Assembly (NCBI GenBank): GCA_052387815.1
Contig: JBQTIU010000005.1
Coordinates: forward strand, 22,879-86,878
Source: JBQTIU01 sp052387815
GTDB lineage: Bacteria; Pseudomonadota; Alphaproteobacteria; CACIAM-22H2
Length of the DNA: 64,000 bases
Direction: 5' to 3'
The notes below the pieces were generated by a model. It saw nothing but the letters and a program-made list of their open reading frames with translations, did no database searches and had not been told where the DNA came from. Made by a program: the position numbers and the translations under genes. This document shows positions 35,459 to 43,399 of the stretch, one piece after another. Every line of letters begins with the position of its first letter. The first letter of the stretch is position 1.

Positions 35459-36649
35459 TCAAGCACGCACCCGCGTCCGACCGTCGGCGAGGCAGGCGCG
35501 GATGCGCCGCATGGCCTCACGGATATTGTCGATCGAGTTGGCGTAGGAGAACCGCAGGTAGCCTTCGCCGAGGGCGCCGAAGCTGGTCCCGGACACAGTG
35601 GCGACGCCGACCTCGTCGAGGAGCTTGGCTTCGAGCTCGCGACTCGAGCGGCCGGTGCCGGTGATGTTGGGGAAGGCGTAGAACGCGCCGCCGGGTTCGA
35701 TGCAGCTCATGCCCGGGATGGCGTTGAGCTCGGCGACGATGACCTCGCGGCGCTCGGCGAAGGCCGCGACCATGCGCCGGACAGGCTCCTGAGGGCCGGT
35801 CAAGGCGGCAATGCCCGCGTACTGCGCCGCGGCGTTGACGCAGGAGTGGCAGTTGATGGCCAGCCGCGTCGCCGGTTCGATGAGCGGCGCCGGCCACACG
35901 CTGTAGCCGAGCCGCCAGCCGGTCATGGCGTAGGTCTTGCTCCAGCCGTCGAGCAGGATCAGGCGGCCGCGCAAGGAGGGGTAGGCGAGGAGGCTCGTAT
36001 GCTCGCGCCCGCCATAAAGCATCTGGCCGTAAATTTCGTCGCTCAGCACGGCGACGTGGGGATGGCGCTCGAGTCCGGCTACCAAGCTGTCCACTTGCGC
36101 GCGCGGCACCACGCCCCCCGTCGGATTGGCGGGGCTGTTCAAGATCATGAGGCGGGTCGAGGGCGTCACTCGCGCCAGCACGTCGTCGGCATCGAAGGCA
36201 AAACCGTTCGCCTCGCGAAGCGGGATGGGGACCGGCTTGGCGCCCGAGAACTTGATCACCGATTCGTAGATCGGAAAGCCGGGGTTGGGATAGAGGATCT
36301 CGGTTCCGGGCTGGCCGAACATGACGATGGCGAAGAACATCGTCACCTTGCCGCCGGGGACGATGAGGACGCGGTCGGGATCGACCTCAAGGCCGAGCCG
36401 GCGATGGATGTCGGCCGCCACCGCCTCGCGCAAGGGCCGGATGCCGTTGGCCGGGGTGTAGCCGTGGTGGCCGTCGGCGAGCGCCTGGTCGGCGGCGGCG
36501 ACGATGTGCGGCGGGGTCAGGAAATCGGGTTGGCCGATGCCGAGGTTGACGATGCTCCGCCCCTGGGCCTCGAGCGCCTTGGCGCGGGCCAGGACCTCGA
36601 AGGCCGTTTCGGTGCCGAGCTGGCCCATGCGGTCGGCGAGTGCGAGCAT
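35459..36649 (-). CDS. PLP-dependent class I/II aminotransferase
   Basis: A 396-residue aspartate-aminotransferase-fold enzyme. The PLP Lys lies in DGWSKTYAMTGWRLGYS near residue 237; other fold markers are NLGIGQPDFLTP near 35, NSPANPTGG near 170 and SDEIYGQMLY near 204. The Arg that binds the substrate carboxylate is expected in the C-terminal YLRFSYANSIDNI region. Substrate cannot be fixed; aspartate, branched-chain or aromatic amino acids are possible. The start MLALADRMGQLG at ATG 36649 is preferred over upstream alternatives. Confidence 0.88.
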   Translation of the reverse strand: MLALADRMGQLGTETAFEVLARAKALEAQGRSIVNLGIGQPDFLTPPHIVAAADQALADGHHGYTPANGIRPLREAVAADIHRRLGLEVDPDRVLIVPGGKVTMFFAIVMFGQPGTEILYPNPGFPIYESVIKFSGAKPVPIPLREANGFAFDADDVLARVTPSTRLMILNSPANPTGGVVPRAQVDSLVAGLERHPHVAVLSDEIYGQMLYGGREHTSLLAYPSLRGRLILLDGWSKTYAMTGWRLGYSVWPAPLIEPATRLAINCHSCVNAAAQYAGIAALTGPQEPVRRMVAAFAERREVIVAELNAIPGMSCIEPGGAFYAFPNITGTGRSSRELEAKLLDEVGVATVSGTSFGALGEGYLRFSYANSIDNIREAMRRIRACLADGRTRVRA

Positions 36650-36758
36650 GGTGTCGTCTCCTCGCGGGTGGGGCGGAACGGACGAAAAAGGGCGTTGGCG
36701 CCGAGCACTATGCCGCAAGCCCCCGCCGAGGGGCAAATTCTCCCGCCGCCCAACCGGC

Positions 36759-36787
36759 TTGACGGCGCCGAGCGCCGGGGATTAGAC
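36759..36787 (+). promoter_or_regulatory. Promoter for tRNA-His
   Basis: TTGACG (36759-36764) and TTAGAC (36782-36787) with a 17-nt spacer, 13 nt before the tRNA. A good sigma-70 candidate. Confidence 0.5.
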
Positions 36788-36800
36788 AGCAAAGCCGTGC

Positions 36801-36878
36801 GGCGAGCGTAGCTCAGGTGGTTAGAGCGCCAGATTGTGGTTCTGGATGTCGGGGGTTCGAGTCCCCTCGCTCGCCCCA
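36801..36878 (+). tRNA. tRNA-His (anticodon GTG)
   Basis: The gene encodes the extra G(-1) typical of bacterial tRNA-His, opposite C73, extending the acceptor stem GCGAGCG/CGCTCGC to eight pairs; CCA is encoded. The anticodon arm is CCAGA-TTGTGGT-TCTGG with anticodon GTG. A decayed mobile island follows on its 3' side. Confidence 0.96.
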
Positions 36879-36959
36879 ATTTTTCAATAGGTTAGTCGCA
36901 AAGTAGTGGGTTAAAGTAGCGGGTTACTGCCGGGCCGCGGAAGCAACACGGAAGCACGC

Positions 36960-37327
36960 GGGCCGAATTCGCGCCCCGAGAGACCCGTCGGCCGGCGTGC
37001 AAGTCGCGCCACCGGGCGGCGTCCGGCCCGAGTTCTTGCGCGGCCCGGATCGCCGGCCAGTTCGGCAACTCGATCTCCGCCCCGCGCCCCTTGCGCGCAC
37101 CCGCGGGCGCGATCTTCGTCTTGCCGCCGTGGGTGCCGATTTCGCGCGCCGTCCGGTCCCCAGCGCAGCCCGCGCCGGCCCTCGGCCCACGCTCGTACCG
37201 GCTGCCGCACAGTGCCTCGGCATGCGCCGCCAGCATCCCCTCAATGGCGGCCAGACCGGCCTGCAGGCGCACCCTCTCGAAGCTGCCGTGCAAGCTCCAC
37301 CATCGCTTCGATCGCCAGCGGCGTCAT
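36960..37327 (-). pseudogene. IS256 (mutator)-type transposase, N-terminal relic
   Basis: From an ATG at 37327 the minus strand reads MTPLAIEAMVELARQLREG, then in another frame LQAGLAAIEGMLAAHAEALCGSRYER, then LRWG in the first frame, then GTHGGKTKIA and GAEIELPNWPAI again in the second. Together this follows the order of the IS256-type transposase N-terminus (LCGxR..., RxG, GGRKVxxxRPR, ELPS). Several frame changes and the loss of everything past about residue 120 show it is dead. The flanking stretch 36879-36959 and 37328-37514 shows no other gene. Confidence 0.6.
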
Positions 37328-37514
37328 CGGCGGCACCGCCGTCGTCGAGGCAAGTTTCCCGTGCATGCCCGTCCCCGGGCGGATAGTCTTGTCCAAAGGC
37401 GTCGAGCTTCCTCTCTATGGAGTTGCCACCCCGGGCCTGGCAGGCTCGGAGACGTTCGACGCCCACCCTCCGATTTCAACAGACCCCGGAACATCCGCGA
37501 GGGAAGCAGTGGGC

Positions 37515-38177
37515 ATGGGTAACCGGAAGGGTGAGTCTGATACAGGGCCAGTTCGGGTCGATGTCGAGCAGTCGCATCGCGTTTCAGAAGTGACGATCGC
37601 CCATTACGATCGGCTGGCCGAGGCATACCGGGATGGCACTCGGGATCACGACGTCAGCCAAAACTATGCGGCGCTTCTGGATGCGATTGAGGGCGATTCC
37701 CCCTATTCCATTCTTGATCTAGGTTGCGGACCCGGCCGAGACCTCCATCATTTTCGTTCATTGGGGCACGACGCCGTGGGCCTGGACGGATCGAAGGAAT
37801 TCGTGGCTCTGGCACGTTCCTATTCCGGGTGCGAGGTTCTCCACCAGGATTTTCTCGCGATGGTATTGCCGGAGAGCCGCTTTGACGGCGTGTTTGCGAA
37901 TGCGTCGCTGTTCCACGTGCCGAGCCAGGAATTGCCGAGGGTATTGCTCGAACTCTCCGGAACCTTGAGGCCCCGGGGCGTTCTGTTCTGCTCCAACCCA
38001 AGAGGAAACAACGAGGAAGGCTTAAGCGGTGACCGCTATAGCTGCTTCTTCGATCTCGACACCTGGCGCCATTACGTTAGCGCTGCCGGGTTCTTCGAGG
38101 TGCGGCATTACTACCGCCCGCCGGGACTCCCGCGCCACAGGCAGCCGTGGCTCGCGACCGTATGGCGCAAAGGCTAA
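37515..38177 (+). CDS. Class I SAM-dependent methyltransferase, probably acquired
   Basis: A 220-residue Rossmann-fold methyltransferase (Methyltransf_11/25 type). Motif I is ILDLGCGPGRDLHHF near residue 67; an acidic LDGS after beta-2 and DGVFANASLFHVP (motif IV/post) near 130 follow. The substrate is unknown. Codons use noticeably more A/T third positions than the neighbours, and the gene is bracketed by two IS256-type transposase remnants next to tRNA-His, so lateral transfer is likely. ATG 37515 is the first good start; the frame upstream has no similarity. Its last codons touch the transposase C-terminal relic. Confidence 0.82.
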   Translation: MGNRKGESDTGPVRVDVEQSHRVSEVTIAHYDRLAEAYRDGTRDHDVSQNYAALLDAIEGDSPYSILDLGCGPGRDLHHFRSLGHDAVGLDGSKEFVALARSYSGCEVLHQDFLAMVLPESRFDGVFANASLFHVPSQELPRVLLELSGTLRPRGVLFCSNPRGNNEEGLSGDRYSCFFDLDTWRHYVSAAGFFEVRHYYRPPGLPRHRQPWLATVWRKG

Positions 38178-38367
38178 ACCCACGGCTGGTAACATGGCAA
38201 AACGCTGGGCGGCGGCCGGCAGGATCGAGGCGCACAAGACCTTCCGCCGCCGCAAGGCCTATCGCCAATTGCCGATCCTGCGGGCCGCCCGCAAGCGCCA
38301 CCACGAGCGGCGCGCCAATCCCGCCCCGGCGGGGCTTCGTGGTAGCCTGTGCGGGCGCCGGCAATGA
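38178..38367 (+). pseudogene. IS256 (mutator)-type transposase, C-terminal relic
   Basis: In the frame of the ATG at 38194 the sequence reads MAKRWAAAGRIEAHKTFRR then KAYRQLPILRAARKRHHE. This matches the last ~45 residues of IS256-type transposases (xALRWxAAGMLEAEKxFRRxxGYxxLPxLRAAL). The upstream catalytic DDE part is missing, so only the end remains. It is on the strand opposite to the N-terminal relic at 36960-37327, so the two cannot be simple ends of one uninverted element. Confidence 0.65.
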
Positions 38368-38382
38368 TCGGGAGGCAGACCC

Positions 38383-38796
38383 ATGCGCGTGTCCTGGTCC
38401 GTGTTTCCGCTGCTCGCCCTCGTCGTCATCGCCTACAACGCGATGGCGCTGATCTTCGCCGCGGATTTCGATGCGCCCCGGATGGCGTTCGCCCTGCCTT
38501 CGGGCGGAACGCTCGCGGTCTCTTGGGGCGCCCTGTTGGTGGTCGCCGGCCTGGTCGCGATGTTCGTCGAGATCGTCAAGTCTACCCGCATGGGAAGCCC
38601 CTCGATCATCGATCACGGGTTGTCGATGGCCGTGTTCACGGTCTGCCTGGTCGAGTTCCTGCTCGTGCCGGCGATGGCGACCGCCACGTTCGTCACCGTC
38701 ATGCTCATGGCGCTCATCGACGTCGTCGCCGGGTTCACGGTCTCGATCTCCGCTGCCCGCCGCGACATCGCGCTCAGCGAGCGCGTCGAGGGATAG
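38383..38796 (+). CDS. Small four-helix membrane protein, unknown function
   Basis: A 137-residue protein with four hydrophobic helices (FPLLALVVIAYNAMALIF; WGALLVVAGLVAMFVEIVK; MAVFTVCLVEFLLVPAMATA; FVTVMLMALIDVVAGFTVSI) and little else. Between helices 2 and 3 is TRMGSPSIIDHGLS. It resembles alphaproteobacterial small inner-membrane proteins of unknown role. The ATG is preceded by GGGAGGCAGACCC, a good ribosome binding site. Convergent with the metallo-hydrolase gene that follows. Confidence 0.7.
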   Translation: MRVSWSVFPLLALVVIAYNAMALIFAADFDAPRMAFALPSGGTLAVSWGALLVVAGLVAMFVEIVKSTRMGSPSIIDHGLSMAVFTVCLVEFLLVPAMATATFVTVMLMALIDVVAGFTVSISAARRDIALSERVEG

Positions 38797-38815
38797 CCGG
38801 CGCGCCTGGCGCCAG

Positions 38816-39649
38816 TCAGAATCCCGGCATCACCAGGACTTCCGGCCGCTCGCGCCGGGGCAGGCCGGCGCGCGACAACAGGACGGTGGTCGAATCGCCG
38901 ATCCGGATCGTGTGCCCGTGCTCGTCGCGCAAGCGGTTAACGAAGCGGGCGAGCGAGCCGGGATCGAAGTAATGCATCGGGATGACCAGCGGCGCCTTGA
39001 TCTGCTGGACGACCTCCAGCATGTCGAACTGCCCCATGGTGTAAATGCCGTCGACCGGCACCATCAACACGTCGATCTTGCCCAGCTCCGCGAGGTGCAT
39101 TTCGGTCAGCACGTGGTGGAGATGGCCCACATGGGCGATGCACAACCCCCCGACCTCATAGACGAAAATCGAGTTCCCGTTGTAGCGCGTGCCGCCGTAG
39201 TCGCGCACATTGGTCGGCACGTTGTGGATGCGCACATCGAGATGGACCATGTCGTGCTTCGCCATCTTGCCGGCCGGGTCCCAGCCCCTCAGCACGTGCT
39301 GGATCTCCGGATCGAGCGCCTCGGTGAAGTGGGTCGAGTGGGCGTTGTTCATGGTCACGACATGGGGAGCGAACCGGGGCCGGTTGTAGCCGTTGTAATC
39401 GGTCACGATGGTGGCGCCGCCGGTGCTTTCGATCAGGAAGCTCGAATGCCCGAGATAGGTCACGCCGACCTTTCCGGACGGAACGCCGCCCGCCGGCAGG
39501 AAGCCGACATGGAAGGCCCGGGCCGGGAAGCCGGCGACCGGGATGCAGCCTGCCCCCGCCAGCCCCGGCAACAGCAAGAACCCCAGGGCCGCAAGCCAGG
39601 CCGGAAGGCGTACGAAACTCACGCTCAGCCTCGAACAACCGGTCGTCAT
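38816..39649 (-). CDS. Exported metallo-beta-lactamase-fold hydrolase (UlaG-like)
   Basis: A 277-residue protein. A signal peptide (residues 1-32, ending LLLPGLAGAG before a Cys) is followed by an MBL fold: VTYLGHSSFLIES near 64, NNAHSTHFTEALDP in place of the HxHxDH metal motif, AHVGHLHHVLTE near 160, DVLMVPVDGIYTM and PMHYF near 225. This order fits the UlaG/YtnP-like group. Not all zinc ligands of the classical motif are obvious. The ATG follows AAGGAGGAAACC, a strong ribosome binding site. Substrate unknown; acts outside the cytoplasm. Confidence 0.8.
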   Translation of the reverse strand: MTTGCSRLSVSFVRLPAWLAALGFLLLPGLAGAGCIPVAGFPARAFHVGFLPAGGVPSGKVGVTYLGHSSFLIESTGGATIVTDYNGYNRPRFAPHVVTMNNAHSTHFTEALDPEIQHVLRGWDPAGKMAKHDMVHLDVRIHNVPTNVRDYGGTRYNGNSIFVYEVGGLCIAHVGHLHHVLTEMHLAELGKIDVLMVPVDGIYTMGQFDMLEVVQQIKAPLVIPMHYFDPGSLARFVNRLRDEHGHTIRIGDSTTVLLSRAGLPRRERPEVLVMPGF

Positions 39650-39721
39650 GGTTTCCTCCTTCGGTCGGCGCCACCATAGCATGTCGGCAGCGGTTCGAGC
39701 GAGCCGGCGCCGCGGCGCGAC

Positions 39722-40462
39722 TTACGGCGCGCCCCGGCCGGCGGTTGCGATGGTCGTGATCTCGCGCAACAGCTTTTTCAGGATCGCGTCGGCGAAGTCG
39801 GTGTAGTCGCGTGCCGAGATGACGAACGCGCCCGGGCCGCCGATGACGAAGCGCCGGTAATAGGCGTCGAGATCGGGCTCCTCGCTGAGGATCGCAAGGC
39901 CGTTGATGGTGACCCCGAGGAAGGTGGCCTGGTCGCGCATCGCCGTCACCGGGCGGCCGCCGTTGCTGGCTCCGTCGCCCGAGATGTCGATCACCTTCCG
40001 CCCGCCCTCGAACGGGCTAAGCTCGAGCATTTCGATCCCAACCTCGATCGCCGAGCCGATGGCGGTGTTGCCGCCGATCACCACGCGCGGCGCGCCGGCG
40101 AGCTCGGCGGCGAAGGTCTCGAGACTCGCCTGGTCGGAAAGCAGCCGCCAGTCGAAATTGATCGCCTGCTGGTTCGGGCTCGACCATTCGAACAGGCTCA
40201 CGGCGATCGCCTGGTTGGGGCCGGAGCGGATCGCGCGCCGCAGGTCCGGATGCTTGAACGCGGTCGCGTAGCCCTCGAGCTGCAGGTAAAACTCGTCCAT
40301 GCTGACCGAAGACGAGGAGTCGATTGCCAGCACGAGCTGCAAGTCGACCGACTGGGAGCGCGCGCCGGCCGGGCCGAGCAGCCCGGCGGCCAGGGCCAAA
40401 ACTACCGCGTGGGCGCGCAAACCACACTCCTCAAGCCAAGGACGGCGAAGAGAACACGGCAT
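39722..40462 (-). CDS. Exported VWA-domain protein (DUF1194)
   Basis: A 246-residue protein with an N-terminal signal sequence (VVLALAAGLLGPAGARSQ) and a von Willebrand A domain filling the rest. The metal-ion-dependent adhesion site DxSxS is AIDSSSSVS near residue 47; the conserved GNTAIGSAIEVG and VIDISGDGASNGG segments complete the DUF1194 signature. Such proteins bind divalent metal and partner proteins in the envelope; exact role unknown. It is 72 nt upstream of the metallo-hydrolase on the same strand and divergent from the NAD(P)HX repair gene. Confidence 0.85.
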   Translation of the reverse strand: MPCSLRRPWLEECGLRAHAVVLALAAGLLGPAGARSQSVDLQLVLAIDSSSSVSMDEFYLQLEGYATAFKHPDLRRAIRSGPNQAIAVSLFEWSSPNQQAINFDWRLLSDQASLETFAAELAGAPRVVIGGNTAIGSAIEVGIEMLELSPFEGGRKVIDISGDGASNGGRPVTAMRDQATFLGVTINGLAILSEEPDLDAYYRRFVIGGPGAFVISARDYTDFADAILKKLLREITTIATAGRGAP

Positions 40463-40534
40463 TTTTCGACGCTCGGCCGCAGTTGGACCGGCCGCGGCCG
40501 AGACGATACCATGCGCCAAGACTAGGAGGGCCGG

Positions 40535-42028
40535 ATGGACCACGCCGATGCCGCCGCGCTTCTGACCTCAGCCGAAATGGCCCGCGCCGACGCGGCGGCG
40601 GTCAAGGCCGGCATTCCGTCCGAACGCTTGATGGAGGCGGCGGGCGGGGCCGTGGCGCGAGAGATCGCGCGCCGCTTCCCCGCCCAGCCGGTGCTCGTCC
40701 TGTGCGGCCCGGGCAACAACGGCGGCGACGGCTTCGTCGCTGCCCGCCATCTCGCCGGGGCCGGCTGGCCGGTGCGCGTCGCCGGGCTGGAATCGCGCGC
40801 GCGCCTCAGGGGAGACGCCGCGCTCAACGCCGGGCGCTGGTCGGAGGGGGTCGTGGAACTGACGCCGGCGGCGCTCGATCAGGCCGTCCTCATCGTCGAT
40901 GCCCTGTTCGGTACCGGCTTGAGCCGCCCGCTCGCCGGCCCCGCCCGCGCCGTGGTCGCCGAGGTCAACCGCCGGCGCGTGGCCTGCGTCGCGGTCGATA
41001 TCCCGAGCGGGGTTGACGGCGACACCGGCGAGGTCGTGGGTGGCGCCGAGGGGGCCGCTCCCTTCGCCCAAGTCACGGTGACATTCTTCCGTCGCAAGCC
41101 GGGGCATCTGCTGCTGCCCGGCCGCCGGTTGGCGGGCGAGACGGTGGTGGCCGATATCGGCATCCCGGACCAGGTGCTGGCGCAAATCGCGCCGCGCTGC
41201 CATGAGAACCTGCCCTTGCTGTGGCAGGCCCGCTTTCCCTGGCCCAGGGTCGACGGCCACAAGTACAGCCGCGGCCATGCGGTGGTAGTCGGCGGCACGC
41301 GGATGACGGGTGCCGCGCGACTGGCGGCGCGCGCGGCGCTGCGCGTCGGCGCCGGGCTGGTCACCATCGCCGCCGATCCGGTGGCGATCCCGATCTACGC
41401 GTCCGACTCGGCGAGTCTTTTGACGGCGCCCATCGGCGCGGCGGATGGGTTCGCGGCGCTGATCTCCGATCCACGCCAGAACGCGGTCCTGTTGGGGCCA
41501 GGCAATGGCGTCGAGCCCTTGACCCGGGCGCGGGTCAAGGCGGCGCTGTTCGCCGCCAAGGCGTGCGTCCTCGACGCCGATGCGCTGTCGGTGTTCGCGG
41601 ACGATCCGAGCGAGCTGTTCGGGGCGATCGCTTCGCCGGTGCTGCTCACGCCGCACGAGGGCGAGTTCCAGCGCCTGTTCCGGGACCGCGGCGACAAGCT
41701 GACGCGCGCGCGCCGCGCCGCGGCGCTCAGCGGCGCGACGGTCCTCGTCAAAGGCGCCGATACGGTCATCGCCGCGCCGGATGGGCGCGCCGCCATCAAC
41801 GCCAACGCGCCGCCCGACCTCGCCACGGCCGGCGCCGGGGACGTGCTGGCCGGACTGGCGCTCGGTCTGCTCGCGCAAGGCATGACGCCGTTCGATGCCG
41901 GGTGCGCGGCGGCGTGGCTGCACGGCGAGGCGGCGGCCGCGCTCGGCCCGGGCCTGATCGCCGAAGACCTGCCTGAGAACCTGCCGCCGGTGCTGCGGCG
42001 CCTTAGGGCGGAGGCCGGCGGCCGGTGA
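40535..42028 (+). CDS. nnr: Bifunctional NAD(P)H-hydrate epimerase/dehydratase
   Basis: A 497-residue fused repair enzyme that restores damaged NAD(P)HX. The N-terminal epimerase (about 1-215) carries GPGNNGGDGFVAARHL near 53 and VAVDIPSGVDGDTG near 150. The C-terminal ADP-dependent dehydratase (about 225-495) carries GHAVVVGGTRMTGAARLAARAAL-type sequence, LTPHEGEF, the KGADTVIAAPDG loop and the NANAPPDLATAGAGDVLAG motif with the catalytic Asp. Size and order are normal for NnrD. Its 3' end overlaps the convergent HupE-like gene by 26 nt. Confidence 0.95.
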   Translation: MDHADAAALLTSAEMARADAAAVKAGIPSERLMEAAGGAVAREIARRFPAQPVLVLCGPGNNGGDGFVAARHLAGAGWPVRVAGLESRARLRGDAALNAGRWSEGVVELTPAALDQAVLIVDALFGTGLSRPLAGPARAVVAEVNRRRVACVAVDIPSGVDGDTGEVVGGAEGAAPFAQVTVTFFRRKPGHLLLPGRRLAGETVVADIGIPDQVLAQIAPRCHENLPLLWQARFPWPRVDGHKYSRGHAVVVGGTRMTGAARLAARAALRVGAGLVTIAADPVAIPIYASDSASLLTAPIGAADGFAALISDPRQNAVLLGPGNGVEPLTRARVKAALFAAKACVLDADALSVFADDPSELFGAIASPVLLTPHEGEFQRLFRDRGDKLTRARRAAALSGATVLVKGADTVIAAPDGRAAINANAPPDLATAGAGDVLAGLALGLLAQGMTPFDAGCAAAWLHGEAAAALGPGLIAEDLPENLPPVLRRLRAEAGGR

Positions 42029-43343
42029 CCCGCGTGAGGCGCACGAGCAGGTACCGGAACAAGGCGCCGACGAAGACCGCGGTGAGGACCCACAGGAAAA
42101 CCCGGTAGGCGAGGGCGAGATCGAGTTGGGGCAGGTCGGCGAGGCGGATGGCCTTGGCCCGCTCGAGCATCCAGTGCCAGCCTTCATGGCCGATGGTGAT
42201 CGACAGCACGATGCCGCCGTAGCGGGCAATCGGCGGGCGACGGAACGCGAGGTTGAGCGCGGGTACGACGAGGGCGAGGACGAGGAGCTGCCCGAGCTCG
42301 ATGCCGAGATTGAAGGCAAGCAGCGCCGCGACCAGGTGCGAGCCGGCGAACTGCAGCGTCTCCGACAGCGCGCCGGCGAATCCGAAGCCGTGGATCAGGC
42401 CGAAAAACGTGCCGATGATCCAGCGCCGCTCGAAATCGGCGCCGAACATGTTTTCGACCGCCATGTAGACGATCGAGGCGGCGATCGCCGTCTCGATCAC
42501 CGGCGGAAACCATTTGCCCACCGGAATGAAACCCAACGCCGTGGCGATCAGGGTGATGGAATGGCCGACCGAGAACGCGGTGACGATCCCGACCAGGCCC
42601 CCGAACCGGTTGCGGAACGGAAGCACCAGGCAGAACAGGAACAGCAGGTGGTCGATGCCGCCGAGGATATGGAGGATGCCCTCGTAGAGAAACAACCGCG
42701 CCGCCTCGACCCAGCTTGGATCGAGATCGATATCGACGATGCCGCCCTGGATGTCGAGGGCGCGGATCGCCCCCTCTTGCGTGGCGAAGCGCACCGCCAG
42801 GCGCACGCGATCGCCGAGCGCCGGCGCGACGCTGGCGCTGAGTGAGAGCCGGTGCGCGTGGGCGCGCAACGGAAATTCGAAATGGACGTCGAAGAATCCC
42901 TGGTTCCAGAAAACGTTTTCGCTCTCGCTCAGGCGCGGCCCGCGGATCGCGGCGAGCGCCATCTCGAAGCTCTCGAAGGAACGATCGGAAGGGAGCGCAA
43001 TGCGCCACTCGACGCGCGAGGGCGAGCGGGCCACGCCGTCGGCAACCAACTTGATCGCTCGCTCCGTAGCCGCCGCGGCCTCCGGCAACGCCAAGTCGAT
43101 ACGGCCGAGATCGAGATAGCCGGGACCGCGCTTGGGCAGATCGAGATCGGCCAGCATGATGAGCGGCACGCGCACGACCATGCTGGTTCCGGTGCCCTCG
43201 GGCGCTACAAAGATATTGAAGACGACTCGCTCGGGGATGTCGTGGGCGCCAACCGGACCGGGCCACGACACGAGCACGCCGGCAACCGCCAGGAGCCGGC
43301 CGAACCCACCCGAGCCAAAGCGGCTCGACAGGCGGAAAATCAT
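42003..43343 (-). CDS. HupE/UreJ-type membrane protein with large exported N-terminal domain
   Basis: A 446-residue protein. Signal peptide (about 1-33), a beta-rich extracytoplasmic domain (about 34-235), then six or seven helices of the HupE/UreJ_2 family. Conserved transmembrane motifs are HILGGIDHLLFLFCLVLPF near 250, GHSITLIATALG near 290, EN-F near 330, LIHGFGFAGALSE near 350 and FNLGIELGQ near 375; their His, Asp and Glu residues could bind metal. HupE/UreJ relatives move nickel or cobalt, but the substrate of this N-extended group is unproven. 56 nt downstream of the propeller gene and probably co-transcribed with it. Confidence 0.82.
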   Translation of the reverse strand: MIFRLSSRFGSGGFGRLLAVAGVLVSWPGPVGAHDIPERVVFNIFVAPEGTGTSMVVRVPLIMLADLDLPKRGPGYLDLGRIDLALPEAAAATERAIKLVADGVARSPSRVEWRIALPSDRSFESFEMALAAIRGPRLSESENVFWNQGFFDVHFEFPLRAHAHRLSLSASVAPALGDRVRLAVRFATQEGAIRALDIQGGIVDIDLDPSWVEAARLFLYEGILHILGGIDHLLFLFCLVLPFRNRFGGLVGIVTAFSVGHSITLIATALGFIPVGKWFPPVIETAIAASIVYMAVENMFGADFERRWIIGTFFGLIHGFGFAGALSETLQFAGSHLVAALLAFNLGIELGQLLVLALVVPALNLAFRRPPIARYGGIVLSITIGHEGWHWMLERAKAIRLADLPQLDLALAYRVFLWVLTAVFVGALFRYLLVRLTRVTGRRPPP

Positions 43344-43399
43344 AGCTGAACGGCCACCCTCGCCGCCGGCCGGCAGCGAGGGCGGTCCTTCCCGCGCAC

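Noticed and set aside
36840..38400. Phage or integrase attachment site at tRNA-His
   Set aside because: No copy of the tRNA 3' end and no integrase gene were found in the following sequence.
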